NCBI RefSeq assembly: GCF_014161445.1
Contig: NZ_JABBXA010000017.1
Coordinates: 62,001-126,000 of the forward strand
From: Microbispora sp. H13382
GTDB lineage: Bacteria; Actinomycetota; Actinomycetes; Streptosporangiales; Streptosporangiaceae
DNA: 64,000 nt
Direction of reading: 5' to 3'
In this document: positions 49,073 to 57,333 of the stretch, piece after piece
How positions within the stretch are numbered: the first letter of the stretch is position 1
How the letters are laid out: each line of letters begins with the position of its first letter
Notes under the pieces: generated by a model
What the model was told of the DNA's origin: nothing
Seen by the model: only the letters and a program-made list of their open reading frames with translations
The model's database searches: none
Translations under genes and position numbers: made by a program

Positions 49073-50465
49073 CGCGGTCCTTCGCCAGCATCGTGAACGA
49101 GCCCCGGACGAGGGCCAGCAGTTCGGGCGCGGCCGCGTTCTCGTCCAGTGCGGAGCGGCGGTCGCTCGTGAGCGCGGTCACCACGTACGTCCTGCCCGCG
49201 GCGTCACGGGCGAGGAAGCCCATGGAGAGCACACCGGGCTCGGATCCGCCCTTGTACCAGACGGTGGGCCAGGCCTTGGCGTCGAGCCCCAGCCCGGCGT
49301 CGTTGGCCGACATGGCCTCGTCGAGGGGCGGCGTGTTCAGCGCGGACAGGCCCGCGAAGGCCCGGCAGACGTCGCCGGGCGAGGCGAACCACTCCAGCCT
49401 GTCGATGTCCCGGGGCTTGTTCCACACCTTCACCTCGGTCAGGGGCGTGCGGGCGACGGTGGTGGCCAGATAGCGGTACCGCCGGGAACGGTCGAGCGGC
49501 AGGTAGTTCTTCGCGAGGCGGGGGTAGTCCGCGCCCTTGAGAAGGAAGAGCTCCCTGGTCGTGAGGAACGGCCGGTTCAGCGCCGCGTGACGGGACCACT
49601 TGCTCATCTGGGTCTCCACCCTCGCGCGGCCGGCCTTGTCGATCAGCAGGTCGGCGCCCGTGTTGTCGCTGATCGAGATCATCAGCTTGGCCGCCTCCCG
49701 TACGGAGACCGTGCTGTTGTCGGGACGGTCCTGCAGTATGCCGCTGGGCAGGCTCTTCAAGCCGGGCCGGATGGTCAGGGGCGTGTCCCAGGAGAACCGG
49801 CCCTTCTTGATCTGCTCGGCCGTCGCGCCCAGCACGTACAGCTTGAACATGGACCCGAGCGGCCGGGGGGTGTCCGGCGCGACGGTGTGCACGGGACGGC
49901 AGGCGCCGTTCCCGCGGACCTCGGCCGCCAGGAACCCCACCCGGGGCGCGAGCGCACGCAGCCGCTTGTCCAGTTCGGCCCAGCTGCGCGGCGCCGGACG
50001 CTGCTCCTGCTGGAACAGGAGGGCGGCGATCCTCCCGTCGCCGTCGACGGCCATGGAGATCTGGAGACGTCCCTGGCCGGTCGTGACCATCCCGGACAGG
50101 GCAGTGGGCGTGACGTCGGCCAGCGACTCGAGCCGCAGGCCGCCCAGGCTCTTCAGGACCTCGTTCAGCTGGGCCGGGGAAACCTGTGCGAGGAAGCCGG
50201 CGCTGAAGTGCGCCCTGATCTGGTCCTCGGGGATCGGGAGGGCCGCGGCCGCCGTCAGGAACCAGCGAAGCTGCTCGCCCACCGGCGAGTTCGGAATGTC
50301 CGGCGTGCCGGTGGGAGCGGGGGTGGGCGCCGGCGTGGCGGGCGCCGCACCGGCGCCGACGGCAGCGGGAGCCGCGGCGGCGGGGGCGGCGGTGGCCGCC
50401 ACGGCGAGCGCCAGTGCCGCGCTCATGAGGGGAATCGTCAACCTGCACAGTGAACTGGTGCGCAT
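49062..50465 (-). CDS. Secreted beta-lactamase-fold serine hydrolase with ORF12-type N domain
   Basis: 467 residues from the ATG at 50465; a longer frame begins upstream but the signal peptide starts here (cleavage near residue 32). Residues 60-175 resemble the Orf12 N-terminal domain (GEQLRWFLTAAAALPIPEDQ, FLAQVSPAQLNEVLKSLGGL). The hydrolase part has the nucleophile motif SMFK (Ser205, Lys208), SDN at 266-268 and KGG at 405-407, equal to class A SxxK, SDN and KTG. No Glu166 equivalent was identified by eye, so beta-lactamase activity is uncertain; an esterase or peptidase is possible. Confidence 0.85.
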   Translation of the reverse strand: MRTSSLCRLTIPLMSAALALAVAATAAPAAAAPAAVGAGAAPATPAPTPAPTGTPDIPNSPVGEQLRWFLTAAAALPIPEDQIRAHFSAGFLAQVSPAQLNEVLKSLGGLRLESLADVTPTALSGMVTTGQGRLQISMAVDGDGRIAALLFQQEQRPAPRSWAELDKRLRALAPRVGFLAAEVRGNGACRPVHTVAPDTPRPLGSMFKLYVLGATAEQIKKGRFSWDTPLTIRPGLKSLPSGILQDRPDNSTVSVREAAKLMISISDNTGADLLIDKAGRARVETQMSKWSRHAALNRPFLTTRELFLLKGADYPRLAKNYLPLDRSRRYRYLATTVARTPLTEVKVWNKPRDIDRLEWFASPGDVCRAFAGLSALNTPPLDEAMSANDAGLGLDAKAWPTVWYKGGSEPGVLSMGFLARDAAGRTYVVTALTSDRRSALDENAAAPELLALVRGSFTMLAKDRVRG

Positions 50466-50599
50466 CGATCTCGGCGCGATCGGCACGAGAGAGCTCCTTC
50501 GCGGTAGGAAGTGCGGCGTCCGGGTGCGGGCCGTCGGCGGTTCGCCGCGGCGGTGGGCGTTCACGTGATCTCACGCTAACGATCACTGCGCGGTCGCGA

Positions 50600-50785
50600 C
50601 ACCCGGCGGGCCCCCGGGCGGTCGAGGGGCGGTGTTCGGGCCTGCCGGTCGCGACCACCGTTACGGCCGACCCGGCCCTGCGCACCCGCAGGTTCCCGGA
50701 CGAGATCGAGGGAGCGATGTATCTCGTGGTCAGCGAGGTGATAGCCAACGCGCTCAAGCACGCCGGCGCGTCGCGGGTAGAGGGC
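50600..50785 (+). pseudogene. Remnant of a sensor histidine kinase ATPase domain
   Basis: The plus-strand frame from about 50636 to 50782 reads GLPVATTVTADPALRTRRFP followed by IEGAMYLVVSEVIANALKHA, then GASRV. That is the N-box region (ExxxNAxKH) of NarL/DesK-type kinases. No start codon, dimerisation domain or G-box accompanies it, and the frame then turns to unrelated sequence. It is therefore a decayed fragment. Confidence 0.65.
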
Positions 50786-50874
50786 AGCTGGGGCTGGAGG
50801 CCAGTCCGGACATCCGCCGGGTCGCCGCGGTCCTCGCCTGTCTCGGCGGTTCCTGATCCGCGCCGCCCGGGTGG

Positions 50875-50911
50875 GCCGGTGGCGCACCACCGCATGGGGT
50901 GCGCCACCGGC
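50875..50911 (-). terminator. Hairpin terminator of the subtilase gene
   Basis: GCCGGTGGCGCACC and its exact complement form a 14-bp stem with a 9-base loop, 40 bases beyond the subtilase stop. A second small stem, GGCGCAC/GTGCGCC, sits between (50920-50935). Confidence 0.8.
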
Positions 50912-50950
50912 CCAGGGTAGGCGCACGGGTGCGCCTCCGGTCAGCTCAGC

Positions 50951-52687
50951 TCAGCGGCCGACGGCGCGCAGGGCGTCGACGATGCCCCTGCCGTAGAAGC
51001 CGTTGTTGTCGGCGGCGCCCTCACAGGTGTGCGTGGCGGTCGCCGTGGTGCCGTCCGGCAGGTGGCGGGTGTAGGTGTAGGCGGGCGGGTTCGGGCAGGC
51101 CGTCCTGGTGGCCGTGCCCTTGAGGATCGCCTCCACCTTGTCCGGGTCCATCGTCAGTCCGCCGCGGGCGCGGTCGCGCTGGCCGTACCGGCTGACGATC
51201 AGCGCCGCGACGCCGGCCGCGCGCGGCGAGGCCATCGAGGTGCCCTGCAGGTACTGGTAGTAGGCGCAGACCGAGCCCTTGCAGTCCTTCACGACGTACG
51301 GCACCGTCGGGTCGCCGTTCTCGTCGATCTCGCCGTTGGCGACGGCGAGCGCCTTGGGGTAGGCGGAGAGCGTGGCCTTGGTGATGTCCCTCGTGTCGCC
51401 GGGGGTGTCGTAGACGTCGCCGCCGGGTGAGGCCACGTCGACGTAGCCGTTGCCGTAGCTCGAGTAGTAGGCCTTCCGCTTGCTGATCCCGGTCGAGGAG
51501 ACCGAGATCACGTGCTCGGCCTCACCCGGGAGGGAGACGCAGGACGGGGGGATGGTCCGGGTCCGTTCCGTCTGCTGGCCGGGGAAGGTGGCGTAGTCGG
51601 GGCTGCCGGAGTCGACGTTCGTCTTGGTGTAGTCGATCGCCTGGTTGCCGGCCGCGCTGACGAGCGTCACGCCGTGCGCGTGCGCGTAGTCGATCGCCCG
51701 CTGGGTGGCGGCGATGTACAGCCGCTGCTGGGCCTGCTCCTCCGGGCTGTCGGCCGGGTTGTCCGCGCAGTTGAACAGCCACGGGTCGATGTAGTAGCTC
51801 ATGTTGACCACGTCGACGCCGATGTCGCCGGCGTAGGTGAGGGCGTCGACGGTGGGCTGGAGGAAGAAGTAGCCCGAGTCCTGGCCGGCCCGCAGGTTCA
51901 CGATGGTCACCTTGGGAGCGACGCCCGAAACGCCCAGCCTGTTGATGGGCGAGGCGATCGACGAGGCGACGTGGGTGCCGTGGCCGTCCTCGTCCACGTC
52001 GTTCGGGTCGGTGCAGGAGCCGTCGGGGTCGTCCTCGCACTTGCCGTCGATCACGTTGCCGTTGGCGTCCGCCGGCAGGTCGACCGTGAAGTTGCGGCTC
52101 AGCCGCCGGTCGAAGTTCGGCGCGATGTCGGGGTGCGAGCCGTCGACGCCGGTGTCGAGGATGCCGACGAGCACGCCCTTGTCACCCTGCTCGAACCTGT
52201 GGGCCTCGTCCGCGTGGATCTGCTTCATGTCCCACTGCAGGTCGGCGAGCGGTTCGTCCTTGACGTTGCGGCCCCACTTCGCGGCCGGGGCGCCGGCCCG
52301 GCCCTCCTTCTCCACCGCCTTGCTCTTGGCCGCCTGCGTCACGGCCTTCCTCGCGGCGGCGGACGCCTTCGCGTCGTCCGGCGCGCTGCCGATCACCCGG
52401 TTGCGGGCGACGCCTTCGATGGCCGCGACGCCCTTCAGGGCGCCCGCGAAGTCGGCGTTGGTGGTGCTGACCGTGGCCAGCCCGACCTCGGCGTTCACCT
52501 TGATCACGCTGCCGCCCGCCGCTTCGATCGCCTTCTGGGCGTCCGCGGCGGCCGCGCCTTCCTTGTACAGAACCACGTATTCGGTCTGGGTCGCCGACCC
52601 GGCGGCCGCGGGTACGGCCTGCGCGGGTGTGGTGAGGGTTGCCGCCACCATCGCCGCGGTCGCGGCGACGACTGTCAAGCGCTTCAC
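50951..52687 (-). CDS. Secreted S8 (subtilisin-like) serine peptidase
   Basis: 578 residues from a GTG at 52687, chosen because GGAGG lies five bases upstream; the ATG at 52699 is in frame. A signal peptide (1-24) is followed by an inhibitor I9-type propeptide (EYVVLYKEGAAAADAQKAIE) to about 125. The triad is Asp178 (GILDTGVDGSHPD), His236 (DGHGTHVASS) and Ser484 (GTSMASPRAAG), with Asn348 of the oxyanion hole in SAAGNQA. Insertions rich in Cys and Asp (DGKCEDDPDGSCTDPNDVDE) may bind calcium. It is divergent from icmA. Confidence 0.94.
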   Translation of the reverse strand: MKRLTVVAATAAMVAATLTTPAQAVPAAAGSATQTEYVVLYKEGAAAADAQKAIEAAGGSVIKVNAEVGLATVSTTNADFAGALKGVAAIEGVARNRVIGSAPDDAKASAAARKAVTQAAKSKAVEKEGRAGAPAAKWGRNVKDEPLADLQWDMKQIHADEAHRFEQGDKGVLVGILDTGVDGSHPDIAPNFDRRLSRNFTVDLPADANGNVIDGKCEDDPDGSCTDPNDVDEDGHGTHVASSIASPINRLGVSGVAPKVTIVNLRAGQDSGYFFLQPTVDALTYAGDIGVDVVNMSYYIDPWLFNCADNPADSPEEQAQQRLYIAATQRAIDYAHAHGVTLVSAAGNQAIDYTKTNVDSGSPDYATFPGQQTERTRTIPPSCVSLPGEAEHVISVSSTGISKRKAYYSSYGNGYVDVASPGGDVYDTPGDTRDITKATLSAYPKALAVANGEIDENGDPTVPYVVKDCKGSVCAYYQYLQGTSMASPRAAGVAALIVSRYGQRDRARGGLTMDPDKVEAILKGTATRTACPNPPAYTYTRHLPDGTTATATHTCEGAADNNGFYGRGIVDALRAVGR

Positions 52688-52737
52688 ATCCACCTCCATG
52701 TGGACTTCAAGGGCGCTGACCATGGTTGAAGATTTCT

Positions 52738-52756
52738 CGGACCTGTCAAAGGTCCG
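52738..52756. promoter_or_regulatory. Inverted repeat with minus-strand TTGACA before the subtilase gene
   Basis: CGGACCT (52738-52744) and AGGTCCG (52750-52756) are perfect mates around GTCAA. On the minus strand TTGACA falls across the spacer and right arm, 60 bases before the peptidase start, as a -35 would. No convincing -10 was found at 16-18 bases. Confidence 0.4.
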
Positions 52757-52834
52757 TGAGAATTCGCGACCAACGTGTGACATGGCTGCCGGGGACGCGG
52801 GCGGTCAGTGGGGACCGGTGCTGGCCGGATTTAG

Positions 52835-52850
52835 TAGGACGTCCTAGTAT
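52835..52850 (+). promoter_or_regulatory. icmA: Palindromic operator over the icmA -10
   Basis: TAGGACGTCCTA (52835-52846) is a perfect 12-bp palindrome. Its last two bases start TAGTAT (52845-52850), a good -10 hexamer 33 bases before the icmA ATG. The overlap predicts that a dimeric repressor, for example of the TetR type, blocks RNA polymerase. Confidence 0.6.
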
Positions 52851-52882
52851 CTTCTCGGAGAGTGAGACACGGGGAGGGACGC

Positions 52883-54565
52883 ATGGAGCCGGACGCGACG
52901 AGCGCCGAGTCGATCGAGGCGGGCAGGGCCCGGTGGCAGGCGCGGTACGACGCCGCCTTCAAGCGGGACCGTGAGTTCCGCACCCTGTCGGGACTCGACC
53001 TGGATCCCGTGTACGGGCCGTCCGGGGACGACCCCCGGTTCGGGCGCATCGGCTGGCCGGGCGAGTTCCCCTTCACTCGCGGCCTGTACGCCACCGGCTA
53101 CCGCGGCCGGCCCTGGACCATCCGCCAGTTCGCCGGGTTCGGCAACGCCAGGCAGACCAACGAGCGCTACAAGATGATCCTCGGCGCCGGAGGCGGCGGC
53201 CTGTCGGTGGCGTTCGACATGCCGACGCTGATGGGCCGCGACTCCGACGATGCCCGCTCGCTCGGCGAGGTGGGCCACTGCGGCGTGGCGATCGACTCGG
53301 CCCTCGACATGGACCTGCTGTTCGACGGCATCCCGCTCGGCGACGTCACCACGTCCATGACCATCAGCGGGCCCGCCGTACCGATCTTCTGCATGTACGT
53401 GGTCGCGGCCGAGCGGCAGGGCGTGCCGGTCGGGAAGCTGAACGGCACCCTCCAGACGGACATCTTCAAGGAGTACATCGCGCAGAAGGAGTGGCTGTTC
53501 GCCCCCGAGCCGCACCTGCGGCTGATCGGCGACCTCATGGAGTTCTGCGCCGCCGAGATTCCCGCGTACAAGCCGCTGTCGGTGTCGGGGTACCACATCC
53601 GCGAGGCCGGGGCCACGGCCGCGCAGGAGCTGGCCTTCACGCTCGCGGACGGTTTCGGCTACGTCGAGCTGGGCCTGTCGCGCGGGCTCGACGTGGACGT
53701 CTTCGCGCCGGGCCTGTCGTTCTTCTTCGACGCCCACATCGACTTCTTCGAGGAGATCGCGAAGTTCCGCGCGGCCCGGCGGATCTGGGCCCGCTGGATG
53801 CGCGACGTGTACGGCGCCCGCACGGAGAAGGCGCAGTGGCTGCGCTTCCACACCCAGACGGCCGGGGTGTCGCTGACCGCGCAACAGCCGGACAACAACA
53901 TCGTCCGCACCGCGATCGAGGCGCTGGCGGCCGTGCTCGGCGGCACGAACTCGCTGCACACCAACGCGCTGGACGAGGTGCTCGCGCTGCCGTCGGAGAA
54001 GGCCGCCGAGATCGCACTGCGCACCCAGCAGGTGATCATGGAGGAGACGGAGGTCGTCAACGTCGTCGACCCGCTCGGCGGCTCCTGGTACGTCGAGGCG
54101 CTGACCGACCGGCTGGAGGCCGAAGCGGAGAAGATCTTCGCGAGGGTCCGTGAGATGGGCGGCGACGGCACGATGACCGCCGGCATCCTGCGGGGCATCG
54201 AGGACGGCTGGTTCATGTCGGAGATCGCCGAGTCGGCCTTCGACTACCAGCGCAAGCTGGAGAAAGGCGACAAGCGGATCGTCGGCGTGAACTGCCACAC
54301 CGCGACAGTTGAGGAGCCGCTGGAGATCCTGCGGATCAGCCACGAGGTCGAGGTCGAGCAGCGCAGGGTGCTGGCCGGGCGGCGCGCCGCGCGGGACCAG
54401 AAGGCCGTCGTCGCGGCGCTGGCCGCCCTGCGGGCCGCGTCCAAGGGCGACGACAACATGATCCCGCCCATGCTGGAGGCCGTACGGGCCGAGGCCACGC
54501 TGGGCGAGATCTGCGACGTCCTGCGCGAGGAGTGGGGCACCTACGCCGAGCCCGCCGCCTTCTGA
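52883..54565 (+). CDS. icmA: Isobutyryl-CoA mutase large subunit
   Basis: 560 residues from the ATG at 52883, with GGGGAGGGA upstream. It is the TIM-barrel catalytic subunit converting isobutyryl-CoA to n-butyryl-CoA with adenosylcobalamin. GLYATGYRGRPWTIRQFAGF and GLSVAFDMPTLMGRDSDD match remembered streptomycete IcmA rather than methylmalonyl-CoA mutase (usual TMYxxRPWTIRQYAGF). The protein ends before any cobalamin-binding DxHxxG domain, so a separate small subunit (IcmB) is required; none is in this window. MeaB and the adenosyltransferase genes lie upstream. Confidence 0.92.
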   Translation: MEPDATSAESIEAGRARWQARYDAAFKRDREFRTLSGLDLDPVYGPSGDDPRFGRIGWPGEFPFTRGLYATGYRGRPWTIRQFAGFGNARQTNERYKMILGAGGGGLSVAFDMPTLMGRDSDDARSLGEVGHCGVAIDSALDMDLLFDGIPLGDVTTSMTISGPAVPIFCMYVVAAERQGVPVGKLNGTLQTDIFKEYIAQKEWLFAPEPHLRLIGDLMEFCAAEIPAYKPLSVSGYHIREAGATAAQELAFTLADGFGYVELGLSRGLDVDVFAPGLSFFFDAHIDFFEEIAKFRAARRIWARWMRDVYGARTEKAQWLRFHTQTAGVSLTAQQPDNNIVRTAIEALAAVLGGTNSLHTNALDEVLALPSEKAAEIALRTQQVIMEETEVVNVVDPLGGSWYVEALTDRLEAEAEKIFARVREMGGDGTMTAGILRGIEDGWFMSEIAESAFDYQRKLEKGDKRIVGVNCHTATVEEPLEILRISHEVEVEQRRVLAGRRAARDQKAVVAALAALRAASKGDDNMIPPMLEAVRAEATLGEICDVLREEWGTYAEPAAF

Positions 54566-54578
54566 CTGTCCGCGCCGG

Positions 54579-54608
54579 CCGCCGCGCTGACTCTCGTCGG
54601 CGCGGCGG
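54579..54608 (+). terminator. Hairpin after icmA
   Basis: CCGCCGCGC and GCGCGGCGG form a 9-bp GC stem with a 12-base loop, 14 bases after the icmA stop. The loop is larger than usual. Confidence 0.5.
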
Positions 54609-54763
54609 TGGCCCTCACCCTGCGCAAGGCCCAAGCCGCGAGCCCGGCTCAAGATGGCGGCTCGGCGTCATCCGGTGACATGCGCGTCGGCGTCCGACGG
54701 CACCCTCATCGTCACAGGCGGATGCCCCCAAGTTCGCAGTGCCGAGTCGCAGGTCGGCATCCG

Positions 54764-56155
54764 TCAGGCGGGGGCGAGCGCGGCGACGCGGTCGAGGAGG
54801 GACTCCAGGGTCTTGTCGTCGGTGGCGGGGGCGATGACCGTCACCCGCAGGTGGCGTACGCCGCCGACCTCGGCCGAGGTCAGATGGAAGGAGCCCTCCT
54901 CCAGCAGGGTCTCGCGAATCGCGGCCTGGTCGCCGTCGCCGTACCGGAAGCAGACGATGTTGCTCTCCGGCTCGTACGGGCAGTGGAAGCCGGGCCGCTC
55001 GCGGGCCAGCTCCCAGAAGCGGTGCGCGGCGGCGTACCGCCCCGCCACGTGCTCACCGAGGCCCCGCTCGCCCCGCCAGGCCAGGTTGAGGAACACCTTC
55101 AGCCCGAGTGCGGCCTTGGTGCACTCCACGGTCCTGCCGATCAGGTCGAACCCCTGGTCGCCGTAGAACAGGTAGCTGGCCTGCTGCCGGAACGCGGCGT
55201 CCAGGTCCCCCTCGCGCCGGACGAGCACGGCGGCCGCGAGGCCGGAGGTGCGCAGCATCTTGTGGGCGTCCCAGATGATCGAATCGGCCAGCTCGACGCC
55301 GTCGAGCAGATGGCGGTGCTCCTCGCTGAGCAGCGCCGACGCTCCGTGCGCGCCGTCCACGTGGAACCACAGCCCGTTCCCGGCGCAGAACTCGCCGATG
55401 GGCCGCAGGTCGTCGTACAGGCCGGTGCCGGTGGCGCACGCGGCGGCGACCAGGGCCATCGGCCGGCGACCGGCCCGCCGCGCCCGGTCGAGCCCCTCGG
55501 GCAGCCGCGCCACGTCGATCCTGCCCAGGTCGTCCACGTCGAGCGGCACGACCGCGCGCTCGCCCAGGCCGAGGATCGCCGCCGCCCGTGTGATCGAGTA
55601 GTGCGCCGACGGCGGCGCGAGGACGGCGAGATCGCCGGGCACGCCCTCGGTCCACGCGTCCGGGGCGGCGGCGGCCCGCGCCGCGAGCAGCGCGGTCAGG
55701 TTGGCCAGCGACCCGCCGTGGGTGAACACGCCGCCGCCCTCGGCGAAGCCGACCTTGCCGAGCATCCAGCGCAGCACCTCGAACTCGACCGTCGCCGCGG
55801 CGGCCCCCATCTCGTAGATCGCCATAGGGTTGTTGATCGCGCCGTGCACGAAGTCGGCCAGCGCGGCGGGAAAGTCGGGCGCGGCCGTCTGATGGGCGAG
55901 GTAGGCCGGATGGTGCAGCCGCGTTCCCTCCACGAGATAGGCGTCGAGCCACTCCCGGTAGGTCTCCGCCGTCATGCCACCCTCCCGGATCCACCGGGCG
56001 AGCCCGAGCCGTCCGGCCAGCTCGCCGGGGGGTCTGCGGCGGATCACCGGCACCGTTCCGCCCTGGCTCTCCCGCACGTACGCGGCGAGCCCGTGCACGG
56101 TCACCTCGGCGGCGTGGACGAAGTCGTCGATGTCCCAGGTGTGATTCGGTGTCAT
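54764..56155 (-). CDS. PLP-dependent group II decarboxylase
   Basis: 463 residues. The fold-type I decarboxylase domain shows GVFTHGGSLANLTALLAARA, the cofactor-binding AHYSITRAAAILGLG, WFHVDGAHGASALL (Asp to pyridine N) and the PLP lysine in IIWDAHKMLRTSG (about Lys298). It resembles 2,4-diaminobutyrate or aromatic amino acid decarboxylases; the exact substrate cannot be told. It is divergent, by 66 bp, from an Lrp-type regulator that probably senses the amino acid. Confidence 0.88.
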   Translation of the reverse strand: MTPNHTWDIDDFVHAAEVTVHGLAAYVRESQGGTVPVIRRRPPGELAGRLGLARWIREGGMTAETYREWLDAYLVEGTRLHHPAYLAHQTAAPDFPAALADFVHGAINNPMAIYEMGAAAATVEFEVLRWMLGKVGFAEGGGVFTHGGSLANLTALLAARAAAAPDAWTEGVPGDLAVLAPPSAHYSITRAAAILGLGERAVVPLDVDDLGRIDVARLPEGLDRARRAGRRPMALVAAACATGTGLYDDLRPIGEFCAGNGLWFHVDGAHGASALLSEEHRHLLDGVELADSIIWDAHKMLRTSGLAAAVLVRREGDLDAAFRQQASYLFYGDQGFDLIGRTVECTKAALGLKVFLNLAWRGERGLGEHVAGRYAAAHRFWELARERPGFHCPYEPESNIVCFRYGDGDQAAIRETLLEEGSFHLTSAEVGGVRHLRVTVIAPATDDKTLESLLDRVAALAPA

Positions 56156-56174
56156 GCCCGAATAATGGCCCTAT

Positions 56175-56188
56175 CGGACGTCAGTCCG
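56175..56188. promoter_or_regulatory. Short palindrome between decarboxylase and lrp-type genes
   Basis: CGGAC-GTCA-GTCCG is centred in the 66-bp divergent gap. Its location between both starts suits a shared Lrp-type site. It is short, so chance is not excluded. Confidence 0.35.
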
Positions 56189-56221
56189 CCACGAACGCCG
56201 AATCGACGAAGGAACAGGACT

Positions 56222-56689
56222 GTGACCGTCGAACTGGATTCGACCGACAGGAAGATCCTGGAGCTGTTGCAGAAGGACGCGCGGCTGCCCAACAAGGACC
56301 TCGCCGAGCGGGTCGGCGTCGCCCCCTCCACCGCGCTCGAACGCGTGCGGTCGCTGCGCCGGCGCGGGCTGATCACGGCCTTCCGCGCGGAGGTCGACAC
56401 GCAGGCGCTCGGACGGCCGCTGGAGGCGCTGCTGGCGCTGCGCGTGCGGCCCCACACGAGCCAGCTCGTGGACCCGCTGCGGGCGTTCGTGCTCGGGCTC
56501 CCCGAGACGGTCGCGCTGTTCCACGTGGCCGGCCCGCAGGATTTCCTGGTGCACGTCGCGGTGCCCGACGCAGATCACCTGCACCGCCTGATCCTCGAGC
56601 GCATCCTGGTCCGGCCGGAGATCGTCCATCTCGAGACGACGCTGATCTTCCGTACCGAGCGCAGGACCGTCCAGGGCCCGGTGAGCTGA
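56222..56689 (+). CDS. Lrp/AsnC-family transcriptional regulator
   Basis: 155 residues from a GTG at 56222, with GAAGGAA upstream. Residues 5-55 are the helix-turn-helix (STDRKILELLQKDARLPNKD, then GVAPSTALERVRSLRRRGLI). The C-terminal RAM domain (LLALRVRPHTS, FLVHVAVPDADHLHRLI) binds amino acids and drives oligomerisation. It is transcribed away from the decarboxylase gene, its likely target. Confidence 0.92.
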   Translation: MTVELDSTDRKILELLQKDARLPNKDLAERVGVAPSTALERVRSLRRRGLITAFRAEVDTQALGRPLEALLALRVRPHTSQLVDPLRAFVLGLPETVALFHVAGPQDFLVHVAVPDADHLHRLILERILVRPEIVHLETTLIFRTERRTVQGPVS

Positions 56690-56698
56690 AGAGCTGTC

Positions 56699-57205
56699 TC
56701 AGACGCCCACGGTCCCGTCGACGCCCTCGCGCAGGAAGTCGGCGTGGCCGTTGTGCCGGGCGTACTCGTGGATCATGTGCAGCATGACCAGCCGCAGCGA
56801 CACCTCCTCGCCCCACCGCGGCTGGTAGGCGGTGACGTCGAGCGACTCGGCCGCGCGCTCGATCCTGCGGGAGTGCTCGACCTCCGCCTGCCAGGCGGCG
56901 AACGCCTCCGCACCGGTGGCCCCGCTCGCGTCGTACGCCACCTGGTAGTCGCCTTCCTCCGACCAGACCAGCGGCACGTCCTCCTTGCCGATCACACGGC
57001 GGAACCACGTGCGCTCGACCTCGGCCATGTGCCGCACCAGGCCGAGCAGCGAGAGCGTCGACGGCGGCATCGACCTGCGGCGCAGCTCCTCGTCCGACAG
57101 GCCGTCGCACTTCAGCGCGAGCGTGGCCCGGTGATAGTCGAGGAACGCGCGCAGCATCTCGCGCTCACCGGCGATGCTCGGCGGGCCAACGCGTTCCACG
57201 GCCAT
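56699..57205 (-). CDS. DinB-fold (DUF664) protein
   Basis: 168 residues from the ATG at 57205, with GGGAGCAGG upstream. It forms a four-helix bundle: EREMLRAFLDYHRATLAL, the His-bearing LLGLVRHMAEVERTWFRR, and HMIHEYARHNGHADFLRE with the other metal histidines. This is the DUF664 branch of the DinB/mycothiol-dependent enzyme superfamily. Members include bacillithiol- or mycothiol-dependent transferases; activity here is unknown. Confidence 0.88.
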   Translation of the reverse strand: MAVERVGPPSIAGEREMLRAFLDYHRATLALKCDGLSDEELRRRSMPPSTLSLLGLVRHMAEVERTWFRRVIGKEDVPLVWSEEGDYQVAYDASGATGAEAFAAWQAEVEHSRRIERAAESLDVTAYQPRWGEEVSLRLVMLHMIHEYARHNGHADFLREGVDGTVGV

Positions 57206-57333
57206 GTCCTGCTCCCTTCGCGCGGTGAACGTGCGCTGTTCACCCTACGGCGGGCGCGAGCCCGGCCGGATCTCAGAAGGATCTGCGGCGGGGACGCACG
57301 GATCACGCGGGCGCGTACGGCAGGATTGGGGGT

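Noticed and set aside
52688-52882. Cobalamin riboswitch before icmA
   Set aside because: The gap is only 195 bases and lacks a B12-box-like sequence.
54566-54660. Hydrophobic read-through after the icmA stop (LSAPAAALTLVGAAVALTLRK)
   Set aside because: It looks like a membrane helix tail but has no start and overlaps the hairpin; it is too short to claim a pseudogene.
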